Shown one piece after another: positions 19,701 to 27,916 of a stretch of 64,000 nt of DNA (within the stretch, counting starts at the first letter, position 1; every line of letters begins with the position of its first letter). The position numbers and the translations under genes were made by a program. The stretch comes from Rhizobium hidalgonense (GTDB lineage: Bacteria; Pseudomonadota; Alphaproteobacteria; Rhizobiales; Rhizobiaceae). The stretch is from the NCBI RefSeq assembly GCF_002914525.1, contig NZ_LODW01000070.1, positions 124,001-188,000 on the forward strand, in the 5' to 3' direction. Below the pieces are notes generated by a model. The model was not told the origin of the DNA, made no database searches, and worked only from the letters and a program-made list of their open reading frames with translations.

Positions 19701-21083
19701 TTACGCCGCCTTGGCGAAGGTGACGGCCGCCTTCAGACCCCTGCCGTCCGGGCCTGGCTCCAGCGTCAGGTTGGCGTTGAAAAGATTGGCGATTTCCTCA
19801 ACGATCGGCAGGCCGAGGCCGGCGCCCGGCGCACCTGTGTCATTGCCGCGCGAAAAACGCCCGCGCACCGCCTCCAGCTTGTGGCGTGGAATGCCGGGGC
19901 CGTTGTCCTCGACTTCGAGGCGGATCGTCTCCGCTGCCGCGATGATGCGGACGGTGACCTCAGCCCCTTTGCCGGCATAGGCAATGGCATTGCCGGCAAG
20001 GTTGCGCAGCATTTCGCCGATCAGCAGCGGCTCGGCGCGGATCATCGCCGGGCTCTCGCCCTCGAAGCCGAGGTCGATGCCGGCAACGGCAGCCGTCGGG
20101 ATCTGCTCGCCGGTGATTTCCTGGGCGATGGCGGCGAGATCAATGGCTGAGGCAGTCAGCGCTTCCTTGGCGGTGGCGGCGTCGATCTTTGCCATCAGCA
20201 GAAGCTGGGCAAGGATGCGCTCGGCATGCGCCACGGCCTGATCCCCCTTCAGCGCTGCCGCCTGGCCCTCCGCAAGCGATCCGGCGCGGGCGGAAAGCGC
20301 GAGCTGAGTGCGGATGATCGCCAGCGGCGTGCGCAACTGATGGCTGGCATTGCCGGTGAAATGGCGCAGCGCATCGAGCGCCGATTGCAGGCGGACCATG
20401 AAGCCATTCACCGTATCGACCAGCGGCTCGACCTCGCTCGGCACAGTCTGCTCGATCGGATGCAGATCATCGGGGCTGCGTTCGCCGATGGCGTCGCCGA
20501 GCTTATACAGCGGGCGCAGCGCCACCGTGACCGAGATCCAGACGATCACGGCCGCACCGGCGATCATGAAGGCGAGGCGCAGTGCCGAGCGAACGAGGAT
20601 TGCTTGCGCCAGTTGCCGGCGGCCGATGGTGGTTTCGGCGACCGTCACCACGAAGGGCACGGAGCGGATGCCCGTCGAAGCGGAGCGTTCGAGTGTGGCG
20701 ACGCGGATCGGCTCGCCGCGGAAACTGTCGTCGGCGAAGGCTGCGGCATTGGCCGGAGTCTTGTTGAGAACGGGCAGCGACTGGTAGCCGGTGATGAATT
20801 TACCCGGCGGGCCGTCGACGCGGTAGAAGACGCGGTCCTGCGCGGCCGAGGTCAGCATTTCAAGCGCGACATAGGGGATATCGACCTGCAGCGTGCCGTC
20901 CTCGGCGACGACGACGCGTTCGGCGATCGCCAGCGCCGAGCCGGCGAGCACGCGGTCGGAGACGATGTTCGAGGTCTGGACCGCCTCGCGATAGGTATCG
21001 GCAAGCGCCAGCGTGCCGATGACGGCGGTGGAGACAAGCAGCCAGAAGAGCAGCCGGCGCCTGAGGGAATAGGCGGTTTTCAT
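19701..21083 (-). CDS. tctE: Sensor histidine kinase, TctE-like
   Basis: A 460-residue membrane sensor. It has a first helix at about 11-30, a periplasmic domain of some 135 residues and a second helix at about 165-187. A HAMP-like linker follows, then the dimerisation helix with His248 in NASHQLRTPLAIIRTQ, and a C-terminal ATPase domain with NAIAYAGKG, VEDNGPGIP and APGAGLGLPIVEEIA. The periplasmic part resembles the 2CSK_N domain of TctE. Its ATG overlaps the response-regulator stop as ATGA. Because a complete tctCBA transporter lies 5 kb away, it most likely senses a tri- or dicarboxylate and controls that transporter. The ligand itself is inference. Confidence 0.85.
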   Translation of the reverse strand: MKTAYSLRRRLLFWLLVSTAVIGTLALADTYREAVQTSNIVSDRVLAGSALAIAERVVVAEDGTLQVDIPYVALEMLTSAAQDRVFYRVDGPPGKFITGYQSLPVLNKTPANAAAFADDSFRGEPIRVATLERSASTGIRSVPFVVTVAETTIGRRQLAQAILVRSALRLAFMIAGAAVIVWISVTVALRPLYKLGDAIGERSPDDLHPIEQTVPSEVEPLVDTVNGFMVRLQSALDALRHFTGNASHQLRTPLAIIRTQLALSARAGSLAEGQAAALKGDQAVAHAERILAQLLLMAKIDAATAKEALTASAIDLAAIAQEITGEQIPTAAVAGIDLGFEGESPAMIRAEPLLIGEMLRNLAGNAIAYAGKGAEVTVRIIAAAETIRLEVEDNGPGIPRHKLEAVRGRFSRGNDTGAPGAGLGLPIVEEIANLFNANLTLEPGPDGRGLKAAVTFAKAA

Positions 21084-21757
21084 GAGGCCTCGGGGAGCTT
21101 GTCGAGATAATAGCCGATGCCGCGGGCGGTCTTGACCGTCAGGCCGTGCGGCGAGAGGCGTTTCCTCAAGCGGCTGACATATTGCTCGATGGCGTTTGCC
21201 GAAATGTCGTCGTCGAAGGCCGTCAGCGACTGGATGATCGCTTCCTTGGCGACAACCTTGCCGGCCCGCATGAAAAGAATTTCGAGCAGCCCAAGCTCGC
21301 GGGCGGGAATATCAAGCGGCGTGGCGCCTGCCGAAAAGGCCCGGGAATTGAGATCGAAGGAGATGCCGCCGAAGCTGACGGTCGCCGAGCGCAAGCCGGC
21401 CTGGCGGCGCAGCAGCACACGCACGCGGGCCTCGAATTCTGATATGTCGAAGGGTTTGATCAGATAGTCGTCGGCGCCGAGATCGAGGCCCTTCACCCGT
21501 TCTTCGGGTGTGCCGCGCGCCGTCAGGATGAGGACGGCCGCCTGGTTCTGCCGGGCGCGCATGGCGCGCAGCACGTCGAGCCCGTCCATCTCGGGCAGGT
21601 TGAGGTCGAGAATGACCAGATCGAAATTTTCCGCGGCGATGACCGCATTGGCGGATGCGCCGTCATGGACGACATCGACGGCATGACCCGTGCCACGCAA
21701 GATCGCCGACAGGCCGTCGGCCAGCGCGATATTGTCTTCGGTGAGCAGGATGCGCAC
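21080..21757 (-). CDS. tctD: OmpR-family response regulator, TctD-like
   Basis: A 225-residue protein. The receiver domain has acidic pocket EDN near residue 7, phospho-acceptor Asp51 (VILDLNLPEMDGLDV), Thr79 and Lys101 (GADDYLIKPFD). A C-terminal winged helix follows (LDIPARELGLLEILF ... NAIEQYVSRLRKRL). The start codon is GTG, preceded by AGAGGGA. It is translated before, and coupled to, the kinase. It is the expected DNA-binding partner of that kinase and plausibly activates tctCBA on the far side of this region; an inverted repeat upstream of tctC is a candidate site. It could also regulate its own operon. Confidence 0.87.
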   Translation of the reverse strand: MRILLTEDNIALADGLSAILRGTGHAVDVVHDGASANAVIAAENFDLVILDLNLPEMDGLDVLRAMRARQNQAAVLILTARGTPEERVKGLDLGADDYLIKPFDISEFEARVRVLLRRQAGLRSATVSFGGISFDLNSRAFSAGATPLDIPARELGLLEILFMRAGKVVAKEAIIQSLTAFDDDISANAIEQYVSRLRKRLSPHGLTVKTARGIGYYLDKLPEAS

Positions 21758-21851
21758 GGATGTCCCTCTGTTTTCAGCGGAGATTACAGAGGTGGCGGAG
21801 CGATGTCACAGCGATTTTCGAAGTTGGGTGAATGCATGGGGGAAGCGGATT

Positions 21852-23720
21852 TCAGCTCCCGGTCCTTTCGATCCGTTCGCGCTGCATCATTGCGGCGGCC
21901 AGCAGTCTCTGGAAGCGGGGATCGTCGCGAATGTTGTCGAGATCGGAATCATTGTTGAACCATTTGATATGGTAGACGGAGCTGTGCGGCAGCAGCCTCT
22001 CAAGCAGATCGATCGCCTGGTCGGCATCGCCAAGGACGGAATAGACGCAGGCGAGATTATACTGCGCGACGATGTCGTCGGGATCGATGGCGATGGCGCG
22101 GGCGGCCCAGTCGCGCGCCCTGCTGACATCACCCATATGCGCAAGCGCCAACGCGCCGCGATGGGCTGGGCCGGAATTTTCCGGATTGAGGTTCAGCGCG
22201 CGTTCGGCGCGCAGCAAGCCGAGACGCGCCCAATTTTCCGTATCCAACACTCGGCCGAGCGAGCGGTAGGCGGACATCAGGTGGATCGGCGAGACATAGT
22301 CGTCGGGGCGGATCGCAGCGGCGCGGGTGAAATATTGAACCGATTCGGCAAAGTTGCCGTGCATGAAGAAGAACCGGGCATAATGGAAATTCGCCTCGAA
22401 GAGGTTCGGGTCGAGCGCCAGGGCACGTTCGAAGGCCGCCGCCGCCCTGTCGTCGTAACCGCTCTGATGCAGGGCGAGACCGTGAGAGGCGTGGGCCTCG
22501 GGAAGGTCGGGATCAAGCGCAAGCGCGCGGGCGCTCATGTCGAGGATGCGCCTCAGCGGCACGTCGTCAGGGGCCCAGTCGCGGATCGCCGCGTCGCAAT
22601 CGGCGATACCGGCATAGGCGCGGGCATAGTCCGGGTCGAGTTCGACGGCCTTGCAGAACATGCGCCTTGCAAGCTGCAGATAGGATTTGGTCCAGGTGTG
22701 GGAAAGCTGGCGGCCCCGGAGATAATAGGTATAAGCCTCGACATTGGCGGTCGGCTCATTGGCGATCGCCTTCTTTTCTTCCGGCAGCAGGCGCACCTTC
22801 AACTGGCCGACGATCGCATGGGTGATCTCGTCCTGGATGGCGAAGATGTCGGTCAGGTCGCGGTCATAACGCTCGGCCCAGAGATGATCGCCATTGGCGG
22901 TGTCGATCAGTTGGCCGGAAATGCGCACGCGATTGCCGAAGATGCGCACGCTTCCCTCGAGCACGTAGCGCACGCCCAATTCCTGGGCAAGCCGCTTCAC
23001 CTTCACCGATATGCCCTTGTAGGTGAAGATGGTATTGCGCGGCACGACGTGCAGGCTGGAGATCTTGGAGAGATCGGTGATGATGTCTTCGGTGATGCCG
23101 TCGGAGAAATAGTCCTGGTCGGCATCGCCGCTCATATTGGTGAAGGGCAGTACCGCGATGAAGCAGGTATTGCGGTTCTGCGCGACCAATTTCGCCGAGG
23201 AGGGCGGCGTCAGGGAGACGGTATAGACCTGCACGGGCTGCCGGATGTTCTTCAGCATATGCTCGCCGATGAAATCGAAACCGAGATTGAGGCGGGAGCC
23301 GACCTGATCGCGCACCGAGGCCGACACGGCAATGCCGCCTGGTGCTGCGATACGCTCAAGTCTGGCGGCAAGATTAACGCCGTCTCCGAAGATATCGCCG
23401 TTCTCGACCACGACGTCGCCCAGATTGATGCCGATGCGGAATTCGACGCGCTCATCCTGGGGCACGTTCTCGTTGCGGGCGGCCATGCTGCGCTGGATTT
23501 CGGCGGCGCAGGCGACCGCATTCACCACGCTCTGGAATTCGGCAAGGATGCCGTCGCCGGTGAGTTTGACGATGCGGCCCTTATAGTCTGAAATACGAAC
23601 GTCGACCAGTTCACAACGATGGCGGTTCAGCGCCTGCAGCGTGCCGGATTCATCGATGCCCATCAGTCGGCTGTAGCCGACGACGTCTGCAGCAAGAATA
23701 GCGCTCAGTCGGCGTTCCAT
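21852..23720 (-). CDS. Class III adenylate cyclase with TolB-like and TPR domains
   Basis: Converts ATP to cyclic AMP. The start was set at MERRLSAILAADVVGYS because it follows GGGAGGGG; the frame runs 40 codons further upstream without family-like sequence. The catalytic domain (about 1-170) keeps both metal aspartates, Asp12 (ADVVGYSRL) and Asp56 (LTGDGILAEF), plus GDGVNLAARLERIA. A linker resembling the TolB amino-terminal fold follows (VLPFTNMSGDADQDYFSDGI, then VLEGSVRIFGNRVRISGQL). At least five TPR-like helix pairs run to the C-terminus (ARAYAGIADCDAAIRDW, ARALALDPDLPEAHASHG, and so on). Rhizobia carry many such cyclases, with inputs largely unknown. No membrane segment was seen. Confidence 0.88.
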   Translation of the reverse strand: MERRLSAILAADVVGYSRLMGIDESGTLQALNRHRCELVDVRISDYKGRIVKLTGDGILAEFQSVVNAVACAAEIQRSMAARNENVPQDERVEFRIGINLGDVVVENGDIFGDGVNLAARLERIAAPGGIAVSASVRDQVGSRLNLGFDFIGEHMLKNIRQPVQVYTVSLTPPSSAKLVAQNRNTCFIAVLPFTNMSGDADQDYFSDGITEDIITDLSKISSLHVVPRNTIFTYKGISVKVKRLAQELGVRYVLEGSVRIFGNRVRISGQLIDTANGDHLWAERYDRDLTDIFAIQDEITHAIVGQLKVRLLPEEKKAIANEPTANVEAYTYYLRGRQLSHTWTKSYLQLARRMFCKAVELDPDYARAYAGIADCDAAIRDWAPDDVPLRRILDMSARALALDPDLPEAHASHGLALHQSGYDDRAAAAFERALALDPNLFEANFHYARFFFMHGNFAESVQYFTRAAAIRPDDYVSPIHLMSAYRSLGRVLDTENWARLGLLRAERALNLNPENSGPAHRGALALAHMGDVSRARDWAARAIAIDPDDIVAQYNLACVYSVLGDADQAIDLLERLLPHSSVYHIKWFNNDSDLDNIRDDPRFQRLLAAAMMQRERIERTGS

Positions 23721-24130
23721 GACCCCTCCCATGGATCTTCCCAGTTTAGCCCAGTTTTTTATAGAGTTTTTGTCGTGCAGAGTCGCCCCCTGAATAGAAA
23801 TTCGGGCGGATTCGACGGTTCGACGCGGCAGCGCGACCATATAGCGTCGCCGATCTTCATCAATACTCTGAATGGGTGAAGGATGGCATCCAGCTCTAAT
23901 CCTTTGTGATAAAAAAGACGATTCTAATCGGAGGCGGTGGCGCGATTTGCTTTGATGGATGCTTCGGGATCGACACTATAAAATTGGCCGTCGATCAGTT
24001 TGACGCGTAAGCAGGCTCAGGGGCGCGGCCGGGAGGACGATTATCCAACACCGGAAGGAATGTGATTCGCGGTTGCCGTGAGGCCGGCGCCGGTTATTGT
24101 GGCGACGTTTCCTAGCGGCGGAGATTTTGG
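23721..24130. other. Intergenic region between divergent adenylate cyclase and carbamoyltransferase-like genes
   Basis: Some 400 bases without a gene. The stretch 23890-24000 is AT-richer and contains a possible plus-strand promoter, TTGATG and TATAAA, but with a long 19-base spacer. The TATAAA box is framed by a 7-base inverted repeat (GATCGAC at 23968-23974, GTCGATC at 23990-23996), which could be an operator. Nothing else is recognised. Confidence 0.3.
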
Positions 24131-25000
24131 ATGGCAGGTTCGGCCCGGAATTTTCTGGAGTTTCATGATCTTCCGGAGGCCGGACTTCGATCGATTATCG
24201 CTCGTGCCGGTGTGCTCGCCAAAGCCTGGCATGAGCGCACCATGCCGCAGAGCCTTGCGGGCAAACGCGTCGGGTTGATTGCCGACGACGGCGGCTGGCG
24301 CAATACGAGTGCCTTCGATCTCGGCATCCAGGCGATGGGCGGTCTCTGCGTGCAGGTGCCGATCGGTTTCAATGTCAGAGAGGAGACCGGCGATCTTGGC
24401 GGTTATCTCGGCAACTGGTTCGACATGCTGGTGATCCGCACGAAAGAGCTTGCGACATTGAAGGCGGTGGCGGCAGCCGCGCCCGTGTCTGTCATTAATG
24501 CGCGCACACGCTCCAACCATCCTTGCGAGACGCTCGGCGACCTTGCCTATATCGAGAGCCGGCGCGGCTCGATCGAGGGGTTGAAGGTCGTTGGCGTGGC
24601 GGCGGATGCAAATATCCTGCGCTCCTGGGCCGAAGCGTCGATCGCATTGCCGATCGAGGTGGTGCAGGTCTACCCCGAACGCTGGCACATAAGGAATGCC
24701 GCGCTGCTCAACAAGCGTTTTCGCGTGAGCACCGATATGGGCGAGCTATCGGATGCCGACGTGGTCATCACCGATTCGTGGCCGGGTGACGTGGCCGGAG
24801 ACGTGCTCGCCGGCTACCGGATCGGTACCGATATTCTCGATCGGTTGTGCAAGGATGCGATCTTCCTGCCATGCCCGCCGGTTAGACGCGGCGAGGAGGT
24901 GACGGCCGAAGCGATGGAGCATCCGCGCTGCCAATGCCGCGCCGCCAAGGCTTTTCTGCTGCATGCACAAAATGCGCTGATGGAATGGGTCGTCGCCTAG
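24131..25000 (+). CDS. Divergent aspartate/ornithine carbamoyltransferase-family protein
   Basis: A 289-residue protein with the overall plan of ornithine carbamoyltransferase: an N-terminal helix pair, a phosphate-binding turn, HPCE, a second Rossmann domain and a late FLPCPPVRRGEEV segment. The active-site motifs are altered. The carbamoyl-phosphate loop S-T-R-T-R is replaced by GWRNT (55-59), keeping only the first Arg. H-P-C-Q reads HPCE (130-133), the ornithine loop S-M-G is absent in ITDSWPGD (213-220), and H-C-L-P reads PCPP (247-250). It therefore probably does not make citrulline from ornithine. It may use another amine or have lost catalysis. GCGGAG precedes the ATG, and the next gene follows after 46 bases. 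Confidence 0.7.
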   Translation: MAGSARNFLEFHDLPEAGLRSIIARAGVLAKAWHERTMPQSLAGKRVGLIADDGGWRNTSAFDLGIQAMGGLCVQVPIGFNVREETGDLGGYLGNWFDMLVIRTKELATLKAVAAAAPVSVINARTRSNHPCETLGDLAYIESRRGSIEGLKVVGVAADANILRSWAEASIALPIEVVQVYPERWHIRNAALLNKRFRVSTDMGELSDADVVITDSWPGDVAGDVLAGYRIGTDILDRLCKDAIFLPCPPVRRGEEVTAEAMEHPRCQCRAAKAFLLHAQNALMEWVVA

Positions 25001-25046
25001 GTCCACCGCCCTTGCTCCTCCCGGCGCCCTCAGGCATTGTTGGGGC

Positions 25047-26111
25047 ATGTGGAGAGTTTACGTCTTGCTGCTGGCGTTCTGGCCGGGCTTTGCGCTGGCC
25101 GATCAGGCCTTCTATGCGGCGAAATCGGGCAAGGCCGATGCGCCGGTGCTGACGGTTTATTCCTCGCTCGACGAGCCGTTGGCGCAGCCGATGATTCGGG
25201 GTTTCCAGGACGCCAATCCCGACGTTGCGGTCAAATACGAGGACATGCTGACCGGTGATATCTACGATCGGATCGTCAGGGAGACGGATGCCGGCAAGAA
25301 GACGGCGGATTTCGCCTTTTCCTCGGCGATGGACCTGCAGGTGAAGCTGTCCAATGACGGATATGCGCAGGTCAGCAATCTGCCGATGAGCGCTGCATGG
25401 CCGAAATGGGCAAACTGGCGCAACACCGCCTATGCGCTGACCTTTGAGCCGGCGGTGTTCGTCTACCATAAGCCGAGTTTTGCGCATGAGCCGGTTCCGA
25501 GCTCGCGGGCGGAATTCGTCGATTACCTGAAGCGCAAGGGCAATGATGTCTATGGGCGGATCGGCACCTACGATATCGAGCGCTCCGGCGTCGGTTTTCT
25601 GTTCATGGCCCGCGACCAGGAGCAGTTCGGCGACATCTGGTCGGTGATCGGCGCGATGGGGGCGGCCGGCGTCAAGCTCTATTCGACGAGTTCGGCGATC
25701 CTCGAGCGTGTTGCCGATGGGCGCTTCGTGCTCGGCTACAATATTCTCGGCTCCTATGCGGCCGATTGGGCCTCGCGCTATCCGCATGTCGGCATCGTGC
25801 TGCCGAAGGACTATACCGTGGTGATGTCGCGCATCGGCCTGGTGCCGCAGGCCGCCGCCGAACCGGAGCTCGGCCGGCGCTATCTCACCTTCTTCATGTC
25901 GAGGGAGGGGCAGACGATCATGGCGCGCGAGCTGCAGATCCCGGCCGTCAGCCCAGAGGTGGCGGGAGAGAATACCGCCAATACGCTGCAGGAACTGCTC
26001 GGCGCCCAACTTCGGCCAGTGCCGGTCAGCCCCGGGCTGATGGTCTATCTCGACCAGGTGAAACGGGCGCGGCTGATTGCGCACTGGAACGAGGTTCTGC
26101 GGGCGCAGTGA
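25047..26111 (+). CDS. Periplasmic solute-binding protein of ABC type (iron/phosphoglycerate-like class)
   Basis: A 354-residue secreted protein with a signal peptide ending FALA (cleavage near residue 18). The mature N-terminus has LTVYSSLDEPLAQPMIRGFQ, the classic start of the type II binding proteins related to FbpA/AfuA and PgtC. No permease or ATPase gene is adjacent. It stands between the carbamoyltransferase-like gene and tctCBA, 46 bases after the former. Orphan binding proteins near TctE-type kinases can act as ligand presenters to the sensor, so a sensing role is possible but unproved. Alternatively it feeds an ABC transporter encoded elsewhere. No iron-binding tyrosine pair could be assigned with confidence. 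Confidence 0.75.
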   Translation: MWRVYVLLLAFWPGFALADQAFYAAKSGKADAPVLTVYSSLDEPLAQPMIRGFQDANPDVAVKYEDMLTGDIYDRIVRETDAGKKTADFAFSSAMDLQVKLSNDGYAQVSNLPMSAAWPKWANWRNTAYALTFEPAVFVYHKPSFAHEPVPSSRAEFVDYLKRKGNDVYGRIGTYDIERSGVGFLFMARDQEQFGDIWSVIGAMGAAGVKLYSTSSAILERVADGRFVLGYNILGSYAADWASRYPHVGIVLPKDYTVVMSRIGLVPQAAAEPELGRRYLTFFMSREGQTIMARELQIPAVSPEVAGENTANTLQELLGAQLRPVPVSPGLMVYLDQVKRARLIAHWNEVLRAQ

Positions 26112-26212
26112 AGTCGCCAGCTTGAGCCGGTCCGCATTTGGGAGCCGGGATTCGGGCCGGCAGCTACCAATTACGGCAAAAAAGTGGCCTCTTCTCCTGG
26201 ATATCTCGCCGA

Positions 26213-26228
26213 TGTCAGCTAAATGACA
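26213..26228. promoter_or_regulatory. Inverted repeat upstream of tctC, candidate regulator site
   Basis: TGTCA-6-TGACA inside a 283-base leader with no gene. The leader also holds a GGCGG/CCGCC hairpin (26361-26379) ending just before the tctC ribosome site. The repeat is 165 bases before the start codon, a plausible place for TctD binding. This is inference from position and symmetry only. Confidence 0.3.
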
Positions 26229-26394
26229 GCTTGTTGTGGTGGCTTTGGCTACTTCTTCTCCGTGGAGGCGGAGAGCTGAAGCCTTGGGAGGTATTCTGCT
26301 CGTCATTTAGGACCTGCGTCCGCTGGCCGGCCATTCCTTCCGATTCCCTTGAGAATAACAGGCGGTTTGCTCAGCCGCCCACGGAGGACACATC

Positions 26395-27339
26395 GTGAAG
26401 CACACTTTCATCGCAACTCTTCTTGCAGCGACCATCGCGCTGCCAGCCTATGCCGCCGACTACACCATCATCGCGCCTGCGGCGCCCGGCGGCGGCTGGG
26501 ACCAGACGGCCCGTTCGCTGCAGACCGCATTGCAGCAGGAGAAGATCTCCGGCAACGTGCAGGTCCAGAACGTGCCTGGCGCCGGCGGCACCATCGGCCT
26601 GGCACAGTTTGCCAGCCAGGCTGCCGGCAATCCGAACTCGTTGATCGTCGGCGGCTATGTCATGGTCGGGGCGATCCTCACCAACAAGTCGCCGGTGACG
26701 CTCAAGGACGTCACGCCGATCGCCCGTCTGACCGGTGAATATGAAGCCGTCGTCGTTCCTGCTGCGTCCGAGATCAAGACCATGGCCGATCTGGTTGCGG
26801 CGCTGAAGAAGGATCCGGGCGCGGTTTCATGGGGTGGCGGTTCGGCCGGTGGTACCGACCACATCACCGTCGGCCTGATTGCCAAGGCCTCCGGCGTCGA
26901 CCCCACGAAGATCAACTATGTCGCCTTCTCCGGCGGCGGTGAAGCGCTTGCCGCCATTCTCGGCGGCCAGGTCACGGCCGGCGTCTCGAGCTACAGCGAG
27001 TTCGAATCGCAGGTGAAATCCGGCACGCTTCGTCTTCTCGCCGTATCCAGCGACAAGCGCATCGACGGCGTCGATGCCCCGACGCTGAAGGAAGCCGGCA
27101 CCGACGTCACCATCCAGAACTGGCGCATGGTTGCCGCGGCCCCCGGCCTTTCGCCGGAGCAGGTGGCAAGCGTCACCGCCGATTTCGAGAAGCTGCATAG
27201 CTCCGCCACCTGGCAGGAAACTCTGAAGACCAAGGGCTGGGCCGACACCTATCTGTCTGGCGACGCCTTCAAGGCGCAGCTGGAAAAGGATGTCTCTGCC
27301 ACTGAAGGCATTCTCAAAGATATCGGACTTGTTCAATGA
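26395..27339 (+). CDS. tctC: Tripartite tricarboxylate transporter binding protein TctC
   Basis: Periplasmic receptor of a TTT-family secondary carrier. It is 314 residues with a signal peptide ending PAYA (about residue 20). The mature protein starts ADYTIIAPAAPGGGWDQTAR, whose P-G-G-G-W-D turn is the carboxylate-binding loop of the Bug/TctC family. The second landmark NVPGAGGTIGLAQFAS follows. The start is GTG with CGGAGG eight bases before it. It overlaps tctB by the ATGA tetranucleotide. Candidate substrates are citrate or related carboxylates. Bug proteins vary widely in ligand, so the substrate cannot be read from sequence. Confidence 0.92.
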   Translation: MKHTFIATLLAATIALPAYAADYTIIAPAAPGGGWDQTARSLQTALQQEKISGNVQVQNVPGAGGTIGLAQFASQAAGNPNSLIVGGYVMVGAILTNKSPVTLKDVTPIARLTGEYEAVVVPAASEIKTMADLVAALKKDPGAVSWGGGSAGGTDHITVGLIAKASGVDPTKINYVAFSGGGEALAAILGGQVTAGVSSYSEFESQVKSGTLRLLAVSSDKRIDGVDAPTLKEAGTDVTIQNWRMVAAAPGLSPEQVASVTADFEKLHSSATWQETLKTKGWADTYLSGDAFKAQLEKDVSATEGILKDIGLVQ

Positions 27340-27827
27340 GCGAGGATAACACCTCCTCGGCAACGACACGCCGCCCTGATTGGGCGGCGTTCATCATTGC
27401 CGTTTTCCTCTTCGTCGTCGCCGGCGTGATGGCCTGGGATGCCTCACATCTGAAAACGATCGCACAATACGACCGCATCGGCCCGGCGACGGTGCCCGAA
27501 GTGGTGGCGTTCGGCCTCTTCTGTCTCGGGATCTGGACCGCTTTCGAAGCCTGGCGCGGCGATTTTCCGGAACGCGAGCAGCAGGAAGTGGCGCCGGTCA
27601 TCTGGATCGTCGCCGGTCTGGCCGGCCAGATGCTGCTTCTGCGCGTCGCCGGCTTCTCGATTGCAACCGGCGTCCTCTTCGCGCTGACGGCACGCGGCTT
27701 CGGCAAACGCAAGCTCTGGATCTCGCTGCCGCTCGGCATCGTCCTCAGCTTCGTCGTCTGGGCGATCTTCTCGCAGCTCCTACAGCTGACGCTGCCGGCC
27801 GGCCCACTCGAGCATCTGTTCTTCTGA
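27336..27827 (+). CDS. tctB: Tripartite tricarboxylate transporter small membrane subunit TctB
   Basis: A 163-residue membrane protein with four predicted hydrophobic helices (about 17-36, 50-66, 85-108 and 123-150). It matches the TctB plan in size and position between tctC and tctA. Its ATG overlaps the tctC stop by four bases. TctB subunits have little sequence conservation, so the call rests on topology and operon place. It partners TctA in the inner membrane. Confidence 0.88.
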   Translation: MSEDNTSSATTRRPDWAAFIIAVFLFVVAGVMAWDASHLKTIAQYDRIGPATVPEVVAFGLFCLGIWTAFEAWRGDFPEREQQEVAPVIWIVAGLAGQMLLLRVAGFSIATGVLFALTARGFGKRKLWISLPLGIVLSFVVWAIFSQLLQLTLPAGPLEHLFF

Positions 27828-27916
27828 CCGCGCGGGACGCGCTGTCAGCTCTTTTGATTTTGCGCGGCGCCTGACCCTGAAATCGCATGGTCGGGAACGC
27901 CGATTGGGACACCAAG

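Noticed and set aside
21690..23591. 633-codon frame antisense to the adenylate cyclase
   Set aside because: The cyclase and TPR motifs on the minus strand are clear; the antisense product has no domain and no start context.
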